NCBI RefSeq assembly: GCF_009733795.1
Contig: NZ_WNXX01000002.1
Coordinates: forward strand, 124,001 to 188,000
DNA length: 64,000 nt
DNA from: Actinotalea caeni
GTDB taxonomy: Bacteria; Actinomycetota; Actinomycetes; Actinomycetales; Beutenbergiaceae
Direction of reading: 5' to 3'
Shown: one piece after another, positions 63,204 to 64,000 of the stretch
How positions within the stretch are numbered: position 1 is the first letter of the stretch
How the letters are laid out: each line of letters starts with the position of its first letter
Position numbers and translations under genes: made by a program
Notes under the pieces: model-generated
Database searches by the model: none
Seen by the model: the letters and a program-made list of their open reading frames with translations, nothing else
What the model was told of the DNA's origin: nothing

Positions 63204-64000
63204 ATGACCTCTCTCTTCAGCGACCTCCCGCTCCCTGGTCTCGAGTCCGGCCCGCGGCCCGACGTCGAGTCCCACCTGCCGCGCGTCGTGCCGCCCCGCG
63301 AGGGTGGTGACGACGGCACCGACGGTACGGACGGTGCCGATTCCCGCCGCGGCGGCTCGCTGGTCGCCGAGGCGCTGCTGGAGGGTCTCAACCCGCCCCA
63401 GAAGCAGGCGGTCACCCACGAGGGCGGGCAGCTGCTGATCATCGCGGGCGCCGGCTCCGGCAAGACCCGGGTGCTCACGCACCGCATCGCCTACCTGCTC
63501 GCGACCGGGCGCGCGAAGCCCGGCGAGGTGCTGGCGATCACGTTCACCAACAAGGCCGCGGCCGAGATGCGCGAACGGGTCGAGGAGCTGGTGGGGCCGC
63601 GCGCCCGCAGCATGTGGGTCTCGACGTTCCACTCGGCATGCGTGCGGATCCTGCGCCGGGAGGCGAAGACGATCGGGCTGCGCTCGAGCTTCTCGATCTA
63701 CGACGCCGCGGACTCCCAGCGCCTGATGACGCTGGTGTGCCGCGAGCTCGACCTCGACCCCAAGCGCTACCCGCCCAAGGCGTTCAGCCATCGGGTCTCC
63801 GACCTCAAGAACGAGCTGGTCGACGCCGACGCCTACGCAGCGACGGTCGGCAGCAACCCGTTCGAGCAGAACCTCGCGGCGGCCTACAAGCGCTACAGCG
63901 AGCGGCTGCGGCAGGCGCACGCGCTCGACTTCGACGACCTCATCATGACGACGGTGCACATGCTCCAGGCGTTCCCGGACGTCGCGGAGCACTACCGGCG
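63204..64000 (+). CDS. pcrA: ATP-dependent DNA helicase PcrA/UvrD, partial
   Basis: First 265 residues; continues beyond the right edge. A 60-residue poorly conserved N-terminal tail precedes the UvrD motifs: LNPPQKQAVTHEGGQLLIIAGAGSGKTRVL (Q motif and Walker A), AITFTNKAAAEMRERV (Ia), VSTFHSACVRILR (Ib) and ALDFDDLI (start of motif II region). TAGGCT at 63188-63193 predicts a leader of only a few bases. It is often found near guaA in related genomes. Confidence 0.93.
   Translation, partial: MTSLFSDLPLPGLESGPRPDVESHLPRVVPPREGGDDGTDGTDGADSRRGGSLVAEALLEGLNPPQKQAVTHEGGQLLIIAGAGSGKTRVLTHRIAYLLATGRAKPGEVLAITFTNKAAAEMRERVEELVGPRARSMWVSTFHSACVRILRREAKTIGLRSSFSIYDAADSQRLMTLVCRELDLDPKRYPPKAFSHRVSDLKNELVDADAYAATVGSNPFEQNLAAAYKRYSERLRQAHALDFDDLIMTTVHMLQAFPDVAEHYR

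Overview
This window is very GC-rich, with strong G/C bias at third codon positions. Its gene content points to a mycelial-type actinobacterium, most likely order Pseudonocardiales: GuaB plus GuaB3, a CIRCE-controlled groES, a DUF3817 gene next to guaA, PcrA, ECF-type B12 uptake, and phosphoketolase with Pta and AckA. The genus is inferred from gene content and order, not proven. Both window edges cut genes: a SAM methyltransferase on the left and pcrA on the right. I found no tRNA, rRNA, transposase, integrase or CRISPR array.

Layout. 1-5.7 kb: methyltransferase end, then a complete branched-chain amino-acid ABC operon (livKHMGF). 5.7-8.5 kb: a DrrAB-type ABC-2 exporter divergent from its TetR regulator. 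8.5-13.4 kb: PrsW-type membrane protease, groES with a perfect CIRCE element but no groEL beside it, guaB and guaB3. 13.4-15.5 kb: a YqeB-like membrane protein, an apparently autoregulated TetR and a cysteine hydrolase. 15.7-22 kb: a nucleoside/ribose uptake and breakdown operon (nucleoside hydrolase, binding protein, two permeases, ribokinase) followed by a LacI regulator. 22-25.3 kb: MshA-like glycosyltransferase, small membrane protein, fumC. 25.3-27.5 kb: a LacI regulator and the wreck of its sugar ABC transporter operon, with an inverted permease segment, a binding-protein stub and an intact-looking promoter/operator. 27.8-37.9 kb: a B12-related island: TIM-barrel isomerase, PduO adenosyltransferase, cobalamin riboswitch, secreted SCO2322/DUF4430-like protein, EcfT, fused EcfAA and EcfS, a 29-bp repeat array, the B12-dependent mutase IcmF, and a GNAT gene. 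38-40.7 kb: a second ABC-2 exporter with PadR regulator. 41-47.1 kb: AckA, Pta and Xfp phosphoketolase. 47.2-53.2 kb: SURF1, a GNAT gene, an asymmetric heterodimeric ABC exporter and topoisomerase IB. 53.3-58.7 kb: DUF3817, guaA, a glycosyltransferase, an unrecognised two-gene cassette and a small membrane protein. 58.7-64 kb: DUF456 protein, a NarL-type two-component system with a DUF418 protein, an SDR and the start of pcrA.

Two genome-scale features stand out. First, many genes have a TANNNT-like -10 box ending six or seven bases before a GTG/ATG start, which predicts leaderless mRNAs. Second, two families of short variable repeats occupy intergenic spaces (29-bp period at 12.2 and 33.7-34.1 kb; 19-bp period at 40.8-41.1 kb with a related hairpin at 48.1 kb). 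They are arranged as inverted or tandem modules and no mobile gene explains them.

Metabolically the window links purine synthesis (GuaB, GuaA), nucleoside salvage, acetyl-phosphate production (Xfp, Pta, AckA), and B12 import and activation feeding a B12-dependent acyl-CoA mutase.
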